Of a stretch of DNA of 64,000 nucleotides, positions 42,538-50,440 are shown piece by piece (position 1 is the stretch's first letter; the number at the start of each line of letters is the position of its first letter). The DNA is from Elusimicrobiaceae bacterium (GTDB lineage: Bacteria > Elusimicrobiota > Elusimicrobia > Elusimicrobiales > Elusimicrobiaceae), in assembly GCA_016283355.1 (NCBI GenBank), contig JAEEMS010000021.1, forward strand, positions 62,001 to 126,000, given 5' to 3'. The translations under genes and the position numbers were made by a program. A model generated the notes under the pieces. It was not told the DNA's origin. It saw only the letters and a program-made list of their open reading frames with translations, and did no database searches.

Positions 42538-44598
42538 TTACTTGCTGTAAAGTTGTTCTTCCAACAACCGAATCTTACGTTCCAATTCTTGCATCCGTTC
42601 GGCTTTGCATTTGGGGCATTCAAAATGTTCCCCCGGAATGTAGCCGCATTTGGGGCAGACGCTGAACGTAGGTGTAATGGAAAAATACGGTAACGTGTAT
42701 TTTTCGCATACGGTTTTGATGAATTTCTTCATCGCATCCAAATCTTTAATTCGTTCTCCGGTAAAGATGTGTTGTACGGTACCGCCGGTATATTTGGATT
42801 GAATGGTGCTCTGCAAATCGAGCATTTCAAATACATCATCGGTATAATTCACCGGTAACTGAGACGAATTTGTATAGAACGGTTGGTGCCCTTGTTTATA
42901 AAGCGGCTCGTTTGCACAAATAATTTCCGGATACCGTTCTTTGTCCAGTTTTGCCAAACGATAGGAAGTTCCCTCGGCAGGGGTGGCTTCCAGGTTGTAA
43001 TTGTTGCCTGTTTCCTCTTGGAATTTTACCAAGGTCTCGCGCATGAATACAAGCACTTTTTCAGCAAATTTGCGGCCCTTTTCCGTACCAATATCTTCGC
43101 CGATTAAGTTGAGAGAGCATTCATTGAGTCCCACGAGCCCAATGGTGGAGAAGTGGTTCTTCCAGAATTCGCCAAAGCGTTGGCGGATGGAACGCAAGTA
43201 AAAACTCATGTACGGATACAAATTACCTTTGGTAAACCGTTCAATCACTTTGCGTTTAATTTCCAAGCTGGTCTTGGCTACTTCCATACGGTTTTTCAAA
43301 TTGGCAAAAAATTCGTCTTCATCTTTAGACAAATACCCTAACCGTGGCAAGTTAATCGTAACCACCCCGATAGAACCCGTGAGCGGTGCCGAACCAAAAA
43401 GACCGCCGCCGCGTTTACGAAGTTCGCGGTTGTCGATACGTAAACGGCAACACATAGAGCGGGCATCTTCCGGATTCATATCCGAATTAATGAAATTGGC
43501 AAAATAGGGAATACCATATTTTGCTGTCATTTCCCATAACGGTTCCAATTTCGGGTTGTTCCAATCGAAATCACGTGTGATGTTGTAGGTGGGAATCGGG
43601 AACGTGAACACACGTCCTTTGGCATCCCCCGCAAGCATTACTTCGCAGAAAGCACGGTTGAGCATATCCATTTGTTCTTGGAACTCACCGTACGTTTTAT
43701 CTTGCAATTTTCCGCCGATGATGACCGGTTGATCCTTATAGTAGGAAGGAACGGTTAAGTCCAGCGTTAAGTTGGTAAACGGTGTTTGGAACCCTACGCG
43801 GGTAGGAACGTTTACGTTAAATAAAAATTCTTGCAAGGCTTGTTTTACTTCGTCATAGGAAAGTTTGTCATAATAGATAAACGGTGCCAACAGCGTATCA
43901 AAGTTGGAAAACGCTTGTGCTCCGGCACTTTCCCCTTGCAATGTGTAGAAGAAGTTAACCACTTGCCCGAGTGCGGTGCGGAAATGCTTGGCGGGTTTTG
44001 ACTCGGCTTTGCCAACTACACCGGTAAAACCGCTTAAGAGTAAATCTTGCAAATCCCATCCCACACAATAGGCGCCCAGGAGCCCTAAATCGTGCAAGTG
44101 GAAATCTCCTTCGCTATGCATACGGCGCACATTTTCCGGGTAGATTTTGTTGAGCCAGTAAACTTTGCTGATTTCCGAAGAAATATAGTTGTTAAGCCCT
44201 TGCAGCGAGTATCCCATATTGCTGTTTTCGTTGACTTGCCAGTCAATTTTTTGCAGATATTGGTCCACCAAATCCACGTTGAATTTGGAAGAAATTTCAC
44301 GCATGCGGGCGTGCTGGTCACGGTACAGGATATATGCTTTGGCCGTTTTGTGATAATTTGAGGTTAAAAGTACGTCTTCCACAATATCCTGTACGTTTTC
44401 CACGTTCGGAATAGTGTCCGAATAAAGTTGTTGAATAATGTTAATAGCGCGGATGGTCAATTTTCTGGCGGTATCCGCATCAAATTCTCCGGTAGCTTCT
44501 GCTGCGCGGGTAATTGCTTTGGCAATCTTTTTAGAGTCAAAAGGTTGGGTAGTACCGTCTCTCTTAACGATACGTGTGATTACTTCGGATGTTTCCAT
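42538..44598 (-). CDS. nrdD: Class III ribonucleoside-triphosphate reductase, catalytic subunit lacking the glycyl-radical domain
   Basis: 686 residues. An N-terminal ATP-cone (about 1-95, RIVKRDGTTQPFD) binds allosteric nucleotides. The barrel has Cys178 (GAYCVGWD) and the thiyl-radical Cys region MCCRLR (383-384). The zinc ribbon CPKCGYIPGEHFECPKCK is near the end. Normal NrdD continues into a glycyl-radical loop; this one instead ends in a helix ERMQELERKIRLLEEQLYSK with perfect a/d heptads (Met, Leu, Ile, Leu, Leu). The missing loop is the next gene. It reduces NTPs to dNTPs in anaerobes. RBS AGGAC. Confidence 0.93.
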   Translation of the reverse strand: METSEVITRIVKRDGTTQPFDSKKIAKAITRAAEATGEFDADTARKLTIRAINIIQQLYSDTIPNVENVQDIVEDVLLTSNYHKTAKAYILYRDQHARMREISSKFNVDLVDQYLQKIDWQVNENSNMGYSLQGLNNYISSEISKVYWLNKIYPENVRRMHSEGDFHLHDLGLLGAYCVGWDLQDLLLSGFTGVVGKAESKPAKHFRTALGQVVNFFYTLQGESAGAQAFSNFDTLLAPFIYYDKLSYDEVKQALQEFLFNVNVPTRVGFQTPFTNLTLDLTVPSYYKDQPVIIGGKLQDKTYGEFQEQMDMLNRAFCEVMLAGDAKGRVFTFPIPTYNITRDFDWNNPKLEPLWEMTAKYGIPYFANFINSDMNPEDARSMCCRLRIDNRELRKRGGGLFGSAPLTGSIGVVTINLPRLGYLSKDEDEFFANLKNRMEVAKTSLEIKRKVIERFTKGNLYPYMSFYLRSIRQRFGEFWKNHFSTIGLVGLNECSLNLIGEDIGTEKGRKFAEKVLVFMRETLVKFQEETGNNYNLEATPAEGTSYRLAKLDKERYPEIICANEPLYKQGHQPFYTNSSQLPVNYTDDVFEMLDLQSTIQSKYTGGTVQHIFTGERIKDLDAMKKFIKTVCEKYTLPYFSITPTFSVCPKCGYIPGEHFECPKCKAERMQELERKIRLLEEQLYSK

Positions 44599-44786
44599 AA
44601 TATCAAGTCCTGGTTAGAAAATGCCGCTGTGAACTTTTTGAAATCCTGCGGGTAAAACTAATTAAAACATAAACAAACCAAAATTGCAAATCTCTTCGGG
44701 TTGCGGGCCGGCCGAAAGTCCCAAAAAATAATTCTCCGTCGGAGAATTAGGGTTTTTGCCGTTTTCCGTACCCCTGTGTTGGGTTG
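44599..44786 (-). promoter_or_regulatory. nrdD: Long nrdD leader with a terminator-like hairpin
   Basis: About 190 bases are transcribed before nrdD. A stem AATTCTCC/GGAGAATT with loop GAC (44730-44748) is followed on the minus strand by ATTTTTT, the form of an intrinsic terminator 125 bases before the start codon. Downstream are further complementary segments (CTTTCGG, CCGGCC, CCGAAGAG). This suggests attenuation or an unrecognised riboswitch. No known aptamer is recognised. Confidence 0.5.
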
Positions 44787-44806
44787 TTAGTAATAATTAT
44801 TACTAA
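44787..44806. promoter_or_regulatory. 20-bp perfect palindrome over the nrdD -10 (candidate operator)
   Basis: TTAGTAATAATTATTACTAA is its own reverse complement. It covers the -10 hexamer (44796-44801) of the nrdD promoter, the position of a repressor operator. It does not match the NrdR box or the FNR consensus; it is loosely like Fur/PerR-type AT palindromes. Regulator unknown. Confidence 0.6.
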
Positions 44807-44824
44807 TAAGCGCCGGGTTGTCAA
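44796..44824 (-). promoter_or_regulatory. nrdD: nrdD promoter
   Basis: On the minus strand consensus TTGACA (44819-44824), 17-base spacer, AATAAT (44796-44801). The predicted start lies near 44789. Confidence 0.7.
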
Positions 44825-44917
44825 ACTTTTTAAGGACCTATATATTTTTCCGCAAAAAATAAGCAGATAAAAAAAGTGATCTAGGCCTTTTTTTTGCTTG
44901 CCAAACAATCAGAATAC
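44825..44917. other. AT-rich intergenic stretch between divergent promoters
   Basis: Part of the 372-base gene-free region 44599-44970. Outside the leader, operator and two promoters described separately, this segment holds only A/T-rich tracts. No further hairpin or reading frame is supported. Confidence 0.5.
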
Positions 44918-44946
44918 TTGACGAATCTTGCTGAAACTGATTAAAT
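44918..44946 (+). promoter_or_regulatory. Promoter of the small membrane protein gene
   Basis: TTGACG (44918-44923), 17-base spacer, TTAAAT (44941-44946), 24 bases before the ATG. Confidence 0.5.
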
Positions 44947-44970
44947 TTAAAAAAACAACGAGGAGGATTT

Positions 44971-45219
44971 ATGACTCTTTTTCAAGGTTGTATCTTGCTG
45001 ATTTTAGTTGTAGTAGCTATTTTTATCGTGCGTGCGGCGCGTCAAATTACCCGCACGGCGGAGGCCGCCGAATATTTGCTTATCACAACGGCCGAAAAAG
45101 TGGACCAAACCAAAAATACGTTTGACTTAATTGAAAATGTAAGCGGTTTGTTAGATGCCGGTTGGTACAAAGCACTCAAATTAGGTATGGACTTTGTACA
45201 GCGATGGAAACACAAATAA
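44971..45219 (+). CDS. Small membrane-anchored protein (DUF948-like)
   Basis: 82 residues: an N-terminal membrane helix (about 5-22) followed by a helical region (ARQITRTAEAAEYLLITTAEKVDQTKNTFDLIENVSG) typical of small coiled DUF948/YtxG-type proteins. A basic C-terminus follows. RBS CGAGGAGG. Own promoter and terminator. It is divergent from nrdD, but no functional link can be claimed. Confidence 0.72.
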   Translation: MTLFQGCILLILVVVAIFIVRAARQITRTAEAAEYLLITTAEKVDQTKNTFDLIENVSGLLDAGWYKALKLGMDFVQRWKHK

Positions 45220-45246
45220 ACAAAATTCAAAAAATTGCATTGCATA

Positions 45247-45281
45247 AAAACTCCGCGCCCCATAAAAGCGCGGAGTTTTCT
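45247..45281 (+). terminator. Terminator after the small membrane protein gene
   Basis: Stem AAAACTCCGCGC / GCGCGGAGTTTT with a nine-base loop and a TTTTC tail. It lies just before the end of the convergent tspO-like gene. Confidence 0.88.
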
Positions 45282-45282
45282 G

Positions 45283-45750
45283 TTATCGGTTTAACCCCCA
45301 GAAACTTACCGTTAAGTACGATGCAAACACTAACCATCCCCAATATGGGAGTAATAAAGCGGCGGCACGTTTATCTAACCGTTTGATTGCACGGTGCAGA
45401 TAGATGCCTTCTCCCAGCAGAAACACCAATATTACAGTGGCTCCCGCAAAACTATGGAGTCCAAAGAACACCGGTGTCCACAGTGCATTAAGCACTAATT
45501 GTATCAGCAGCAGCAACATAGCGGGTTCGGTCCTCTCGTTAAGCCCCGATCGGAAGGCCTTTGCTGCTGCCACCCCCAGCAACACATACAATACGGCCCA
45601 GGCCATGCCAAAGACCATATCGGGAGGGGTGAGCAGGGGTTTTTGAAGTGTTTGATACCACGCCATGTTGGGATGCACAAAACCGGCCCCCACTAGCGCG
45701 GGTAGTTGGCACACGGCCAACCAAACTACAAATCCTGCTATATGTTTCAT
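45283..45750 (-). CDS. TspO/MBR family membrane protein
   Basis: 155 residues from ATG 45750 (ATG 45759 is also possible, both near GGAGGG). Five membrane helices with family residues PNMAWYQTLQKPLLTPPDMVF, WAVLYVLLGVAA, LNALWTPVFFG and LLPYWGWLVFASYL. TspO proteins bind porphyrins and affect tetrapyrrole and stress responses in bacteria. The role in an anaerobe without visible heme genes is unclear. Confidence 0.93.
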   Translation of the reverse strand: MKHIAGFVVWLAVCQLPALVGAGFVHPNMAWYQTLQKPLLTPPDMVFGMAWAVLYVLLGVAAAKAFRSGLNERTEPAMLLLLIQLVLNALWTPVFFGLHSFAGATVILVFLLGEGIYLHRAIKRLDKRAAALLLPYWGWLVFASYLTVSFWGLNR

Positions 45751-45839
45751 GTACCTCATACCCTCCAGTATAAGGTTTATCGGCCCCCAATCAAGGCGCA
45801 AAATTAATTAGTATTCATTTTCCACTGAGGGACGAAAAA

Positions 45840-45848
45840 TGCTAAAAT
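45840..45848 (+). promoter_or_regulatory. Extended -10 promoter for the acc-spt operon
   Basis: TGCTAAAAT, 32 bases before the accB-like ATG, which has its own AGAGGA ribosome site. Confidence 0.45.
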
Positions 45849-45880
45849 AATAGTACGTATTTTTATCAACAGAGGACTTT

Positions 45881-46255
45881 ATGGATACTAAGTTTATTTC
45901 CGAAGTAACCGAGTGGATGCGACAGACCGATTTGGCCGAGTTTTGTTACGAAAAAAACGGCGATAGTATTGAAATTAAAACACAGGAAGCGTTGCCGGAG
46001 CCGACACAATTTAGTTGTTCCCTTACCCCAGTAACTTCTCCCGCAATTGGCATTTATCGTATGGCCGAGAAGGGAAAAGATTTACTCCTTACAGACGGAC
46101 AGTTTATCCAAAAAGGGGCCAAATTGGGAATCATAGAAACAGTTACCAAAGAGTATAAAATCACAGCTCCCGTCAGCGGAAAACTCCGTTTTGCTTCCGT
46201 TGCGCCGGGTAAGGCCGTGGAGTTTGGTCTTCCCTTGTTTTTTATTGAGGGCTAG
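45881..46255 (+). CDS. Biotin carboxyl carrier protein-like AccB lacking the biotinyl lysine
   Basis: 124 residues. The N-terminal helical region and Pro/Thr linker lead to a biotinyl/lipoyl-fold domain from about 48: TSPAIGIYRM, DGQFIQKGAKLGIIE, APVSGKLRF, VEFGLPLFFIEG. It aligns without gaps to BCCP (IVEAMKLMNEIEA-type loop). Here the loop reads IIETVTKEYKITA, so Thr89 stands where Lys is biotinylated, with Lys90 one position later. The Met-Lys pair is absent. Either Lys90 is used, or the protein is not biotinylated. It is coupled to accC (two bases apart). Confidence 0.85.
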   Translation: MDTKFISEVTEWMRQTDLAEFCYEKNGDSIEIKTQEALPEPTQFSCSLTPVTSPAIGIYRMAEKGKDLLLTDGQFIQKGAKLGIIETVTKEYKITAPVSGKLRFASVAPGKAVEFGLPLFFIEG

Positions 46256-46257
46256 TT

Positions 46258-47640
46258 ATGACGTCCGAAAAAATTACCCCCTTTCAAAAAGTATTAGTTG
46301 CTAACCGCGGAGAAATTGCCTTGCGTGTCATCCGTACTTTACGGGAGATGAATATCCGTTCCGTGGCAGTTTATTCGGAGGCGGATCGCAACAGCTTGCA
46401 TGTACGTATGGCAGATGAGGCCGTTTGCATCGGGGATAGTCCTTCCTCCAAAAGTTATTTAAATATAGATGCCTTAGTGACGGCTGCCAAACTGACGCAG
46501 TCGGATGCGGTACATCCCGGTTACGGCTTTTTATCCGAAAATGCCAAGTTCGCACAAGCTGTTACAAATGCAGGAATGGTGTTTATCGGTCCAAGTGCCA
46601 AGTCGATTGAAATGTTGGGTGTTAAATCTGCAGCCCGTGCCTTGGCGCGCAAAGCCGATGTGGCGGTTACTCCCGGATCGGACGGTGTGGTGGGTAAAAA
46701 TTATCGTGCGGTAGCCAAAAAAATAGGGTTCCCGATTATGATTAAAGCCACGCTGGGCGGTGGCGGAAAAGGCATGCGTGCCTGTTTGAAAGAAGAAGAT
46801 TTGGATTTAATGCTCCAAACGGCTCAAGGGGAAGCCCGAGCCAACTTTGGGGACGATCGTGTTTATTTTGAAAAATTAGTTTTGAATCCGCGCCATATTG
46901 AGGTACAAGTGGCTGCCGATAATTACGGCAATGTTGTTGCATTTACGGAGCGGGATTGCAGTATGCAACGTCGCCATCAAAAATTGGTGGAAGAATCTCC
47001 TTCCCCTTTTGTGGATGATAAAACGCGCCGTCAATTACAAGAGGCCGCTGGGAAGTTGATTCGGGCTGCCAATTACCGTGGAGTGGGAACGGTAGAATTT
47101 TTAATGGCGCCCACCAAAGAGTTTTATTTTATGGAAGTCAATACGCGGCTGCAAGTAGAACACCCGGTAACGGAAGAAGTGAACGGGGTGGATTTGGTAA
47201 AGTTGCAAATAGAGATTGCCCAAGGCAAAGCCCTTACCATTACGCAAAAAGAAGCGGCTCGCATTCGTTGCCATGCGATAGAGCACCGTATCAATGCGGA
47301 AGATAGTGCGCGTAAATTTATGCCGTGCCCCGGAACGATTGATGAGTGGATTCCGGCCGGTGGCCCGGGGGTACGTATAGACAGCCACATGTATACGGGG
47401 TACACAATTCCTACTTATTACGACAGTTTGATTGCCAAGTTGATTGTAACGGCGCCGACTCGTTTGGAGTTGTTGCAGCGCAGCCGACGTGCTTTACATG
47501 AATTTGTAATAGGTGGAATTCGGACAACCCTTCCGTTTCATCAAAGAATCCTTGAAAACCAAGATTTTTGTAATGGAAATGTTGATACCGGGCTCATTGA
47601 ACGGATGATGCAGGAACATGAAAGCAAAACTGAAAATTAA
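46258..47640 (+). CDS. accC: Biotin carboxylase AccC
   Basis: A 460-residue ATP-grasp enzyme that carboxylates biotin on BCCP. N-domain [17 protein letters not shown], glycine loop [26 protein letters not shown], active site [16 protein letters not shown] and C-domain [17 protein letters not shown] are all intact. The first step of fatty-acid synthesis would need AccA/AccD, not seen in the window. The end overlaps the next gene by 23 bases. Confidence 0.96.
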   Translation: MTSEKITPFQKVLVANRGEIALRVIRTLREMNIRSVAVYSEADRNSLHVRMADEAVCIGDSPSSKSYLNIDALVTAAKLTQSDAVHPGYGFLSENAKFAQAVTNAGMVFIGPSAKSIEMLGVKSAARALARKADVAVTPGSDGVVGKNYRAVAKKIGFPIMIKATLGGGGKGMRACLKEEDLDLMLQTAQGEARANFGDDRVYFEKLVLNPRHIEVQVAADNYGNVVAFTERDCSMQRRHQKLVEESPSPFVDDKTRRQLQEAAGKLIRAANYRGVGTVEFLMAPTKEFYFMEVNTRLQVEHPVTEEVNGVDLVKLQIEIAQGKALTITQKEAARIRCHAIEHRINAEDSARKFMPCPGTIDEWIPAGGPGVRIDSHMYTGYTIPTYYDSLIAKLIVTAPTRLELLQRSRRALHEFVIGGIRTTLPFHQRILENQDFCNGNVDTGLIERMMQEHESKTEN

Positions 47641-48082
47641 ATCGATTCGCTCCTTAAAAAAATGGGCGGAAGATCAGCGGGCACAAGGTAAAAAGATTGT
47701 TTTTACCAATGGCTGTTTTGATATTTTGCATGCGGGCCATGTGAGTGTGCTTGAGTTTTCCCGTAGTAAAGGAGATGTGCTCATTGTAGGTCTTAACAGT
47801 GATGCTTCCGTTAAACGTCTCAAAGGCCCCTCCCGTCCGGTTAACACGCAAGCGGACCGTGCCCTTGTCTTAGCTGCGTTGGAAAGTGTATCGGCCGTGT
47901 GTATTTTTGAAGAAGATACTCCGTACGAACTTATCAAACAAGTACGCCCGGATGTATTAGTAAAAGGCGGGGATTATAAACCCAGTGAAATTGTGGGCAG
48001 AGAATTTGCAGGAAAAGTGGTGCGCTTCAAACTATTACCGGGGCGTTCCACTACAAACATTATTAAAAAAGTAAGCAAGTAA
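47618..48082 (+). CDS. ADP-heptose synthase, cytidylyltransferase domain (RfaE2/HldE C-terminal type)
   Basis: 154 residues of the nucleotidyltransferase fold: [20 protein letters not shown] (HxGH), [19 protein letters not shown] and [14 protein letters not shown]. In two-domain HldE this part transfers AMP to D-glycero-beta-D-manno-heptose-1-phosphate for LPS inner core. Here it stands alone; the kinase domain must be elsewhere. It begins inside accC (ATG 47618, 23-base overlap). It links the operon to envelope lipid synthesis. Confidence 0.92.
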   Translation: MKAKLKIKSIRSLKKWAEDQRAQGKKIVFTNGCFDILHAGHVSVLEFSRSKGDVLIVGLNSDASVKRLKGPSRPVNTQADRALVLAALESVSAVCIFEEDTPYELIKQVRPDVLVKGGDYKPSEIVGREFAGKVVRFKLLPGRSTTNIIKKVSK

Positions 48083-48102
48083 CTTACCATTTGAGGGAAT
48101 AT

Positions 48103-49293
48103 ATGGCAGATATTTTTGATAAATGCAGAGAATATAAAGATGCTAAAATTGCAATGCGTATGGGGGTTTATGGGTATTTTCAACCCATTGCCTCGGCACA
48201 AGGCCCAGAGGTAGTATTGGAAGGAAAAACATATATTATGGCAGGGTCTAACAACTATTTAGGGCTTGCCAATGATCCGGAAATGAAAAAAACCGCTGCT
48301 GAAATTGCCCTCAAATATGGAACCGGAGTAGCCGGATCACGCTTACTCAACGGAAATACACAACTTGCTGAAAATTTAGAAAAAAAATTGGCCGCCTTTA
48401 AACGCAAGGAAGCTGCCTTGCTATTTGCTACCGGGTACCAGATGAACGTGGGTGTTGTCTCGTGTTTGGTAAAGAAAGGGGACTATGCCATTGTGGATAA
48501 ATTGGACCATGCCAGTATTTTGGACGGCGTGAAACTTTCCGACGGGGAAATGGTGCGCTTTAAGCACAACGACATGGCCGATTTGGAGCGCGTTCTCTCC
48601 AAACTGCCTGCAGAGGCCGGTAAACTCATTATTACCGACGGTGTTTTTAGTATGGAAGGAGATATCTGTCCATTGCCGGAAATTGTAAAAATCGGTAAAA
48701 AATACGGCGCCCGCATTATGGTAGATGATGCGCATGCCACGGGGATTATCGGTAAAACGGGGCGTGGTACCTGTGAATATTTTAATATGGAAAACGGCGA
48801 AGTAGATTTGATTGTGGGTACATGTTCCAAAACGTTTGCTACCGTCGGAGGGTTTGTGGTAGGAGATGCGGAAATCATTCACTATATCCGCCACAATGCC
48901 CGTAGCCAAATTTTTTCGGCTTCCATGCCGCCGGCTTGCATAGCATCCATTACTAAAGCAATTGAACTGATTGAAAACGATACCTCCCGCCGGGACAACC
49001 TTTTCCGTCTAACCGCGGACCTTAAAAAAGGGCTTGAAAAACTGGGGTATGATTTGGGAACTAGCACCACGCCCATTTTGCCGGTTCATGTTGGTAGCAA
49101 TGAAAACTGTTTTAAGATGTGGCGTGCTTTGCATGAATTGGGCATTTTTGCCAACCCGGTGGTTTCTCCGGCAGTGCCGCCCGGCCGCGCGCTTATCCGC
49201 ATTACCTTAATGGCCACGCATACAGATGCGCACGTTAAAAAAATTATTGACGCGTTTGCAAAAGCCGGAAAGGCGTTGGGTATTATTAAATAA
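48103..49293 (+). CDS. Serine palmitoyltransferase-like alpha-oxoamine synthase
   Basis: A 396-residue PLP enzyme that condenses an amino acid with an acyl-CoA or acyl-ACP. It has SNNYLGLANDPEMKK, GTGVAGSRLLNGN, KLDHASILDG, MVDDAHATGIIG and the PLP Lys243 in GTCSKTFATVGGFVVGD. The S-K-x5-GGF pattern is typical of serine palmitoyltransferases; KBL and BioF have GKALGG/GKAFG. Start ATG 48103 with GAGGGA, not the TTG at 48091. The following GNAT gene supports a ceramide pathway. KBL or BioF activity is less likely but not excluded. Confidence 0.8.
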   Translation: MADIFDKCREYKDAKIAMRMGVYGYFQPIASAQGPEVVLEGKTYIMAGSNNYLGLANDPEMKKTAAEIALKYGTGVAGSRLLNGNTQLAENLEKKLAAFKRKEAALLFATGYQMNVGVVSCLVKKGDYAIVDKLDHASILDGVKLSDGEMVRFKHNDMADLERVLSKLPAEAGKLIITDGVFSMEGDICPLPEIVKIGKKYGARIMVDDAHATGIIGKTGRGTCEYFNMENGEVDLIVGTCSKTFATVGGFVVGDAEIIHYIRHNARSQIFSASMPPACIASITKAIELIENDTSRRDNLFRLTADLKKGLEKLGYDLGTSTTPILPVHVGSNENCFKMWRALHELGIFANPVVSPAVPPGRALIRITLMATHTDAHVKKIIDAFAKAGKALGIIK

Positions 49294-49314
49294 ATTTCAA
49301 CGAGGAGCGGGAGT

Positions 49315-50424
49315 ATGTCCGTTTCTGTCAAACAACTGTCCGAAAATGAATTGGAGTGTTTCATCCAATTCCCATTTGATTTCTATAAGGCCGATCCTTA
49401 TTGGGTGGGGGAACTCAAGGCAGATACCCGTCAACTTATCCAAGCGGATAATGCTTTTTGGAAAAATGGGAAGCGCGCACTTTTCATGGCGTATCAAAAT
49501 GAAAGACCCGTTGGTCGTCTTATGGCATTAATTAACGGGGCTCACAACGAATATTACAGGGAAAAATTGGGATTTTTCGGATTTTTTGATTGCATCAATG
49601 ATGCGGAAGTTTCTACCGCATTATTCCAAGCAGGGGAACAATGGCTCCGGGCCCAGGGGATGACAGCAGTACGTGGTCCGGCTAATCCTTCCAGTAATCA
49701 TGTGTATGGACTGTTAGTGGATGGGTTTGACAGTATGCCTGCCATTATGATGCCTTACAACCATGCTTATTACGCGGAGTTAATAGAGAAGGCAGGATTC
49801 CAAAAAGCAAAAGATTTATTAGCTTTCTATCGTCATCGCAGCGATAAATTTTCCGAGCGTTTTTTGAAAGTATGTGAGCGTTGCGAACGCCACCAAAAAG
49901 TTACATTAAGGCGTTTAAATTTAAAGAAAATTGAACAAGAAGCCGAAGCGATTCGCCAAATATATAATGCCGCCTGGGCGCAAAACTGGGGATTTGTGCC
50001 GCTGGGTAAGGAAGAAATGGCACAAATCGTGACCGAGCTTAAACCTATTTTACGCATAGAAGGTACTTGCGTGTTGGAAGTAGAAGGAAAACCAGCCGGG
50101 TTTTATATTTGTATTCCCAATATGAACCACGTACTTAAGATTTTGCGCGGCAGTTTAAAAAATCCTTGGCGCGTGGTGAAAGCCCTTTGGGCCTGGAAAC
50201 ACATTAAAGACGCGCGGCTTATTATGTTGGGTGTATTGCCGGAATTCCGTCAACGCGGGATTGATTTAATTCTCATCAAACATATTGTGGATCACGGTGT
50301 AGCCGTATGGGATGAAGCGGAACTTTCCTGGGTGTTAGAAGATAATGCCGGAATGATTCGTGGTATTGAGGAGTGTGGCTGTCATCCTTACAAACGCTAC
50401 CGCGTCTATCAAAAAGATTTATAA
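49315..50424 (+). CDS. GNAT-fold acyltransferase, bacterial ceramide synthase-like (bCerS)
   Basis: 369 residues of the family beginning FYKADPYWVGELKADTRQL with GFFGFFDCINDAEVSTALF, RGPANPSSNHVYGLL and MMPYNHAYYAELIEKAGF. The C-terminal GNAT domain has LGVLPEFRQRGIDLILIKH. Members are usually annotated only as N-acetyltransferases. In Caulobacter, a protein of this general type next to spt was identified as the bacterial ceramide synthase. Position 21 bases after the SPT-like gene supports N-acylation of a sphingoid base; this assignment is inference. RBS GAGGAGCGGG. Confidence 0.7.
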   Translation: MSVSVKQLSENELECFIQFPFDFYKADPYWVGELKADTRQLIQADNAFWKNGKRALFMAYQNERPVGRLMALINGAHNEYYREKLGFFGFFDCINDAEVSTALFQAGEQWLRAQGMTAVRGPANPSSNHVYGLLVDGFDSMPAIMMPYNHAYYAELIEKAGFQKAKDLLAFYRHRSDKFSERFLKVCERCERHQKVTLRRLNLKKIEQEAEAIRQIYNAAWAQNWGFVPLGKEEMAQIVTELKPILRIEGTCVLEVEGKPAGFYICIPNMNHVLKILRGSLKNPWRVVKALWAWKHIKDARLIMLGVLPEFRQRGIDLILIKHIVDHGVAVWDEAELSWVLEDNAGMIRGIEECGCHPYKRYRVYQKDL

Positions 50425-50440
50425 TTTATACGAAATTCTC

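Noticed and set aside
44599-44970. NrdR boxes upstream of nrdD
   Set aside because: No pair of ACAC-AT-rich-GTGT boxes is present; the only strong palindrome has a different sequence.
48091-48102. TTG start for the SPT-like gene
   Set aside because: The ATG at 48103 has a well-spaced GAGGGA; the TTG would place this site inside the gene.
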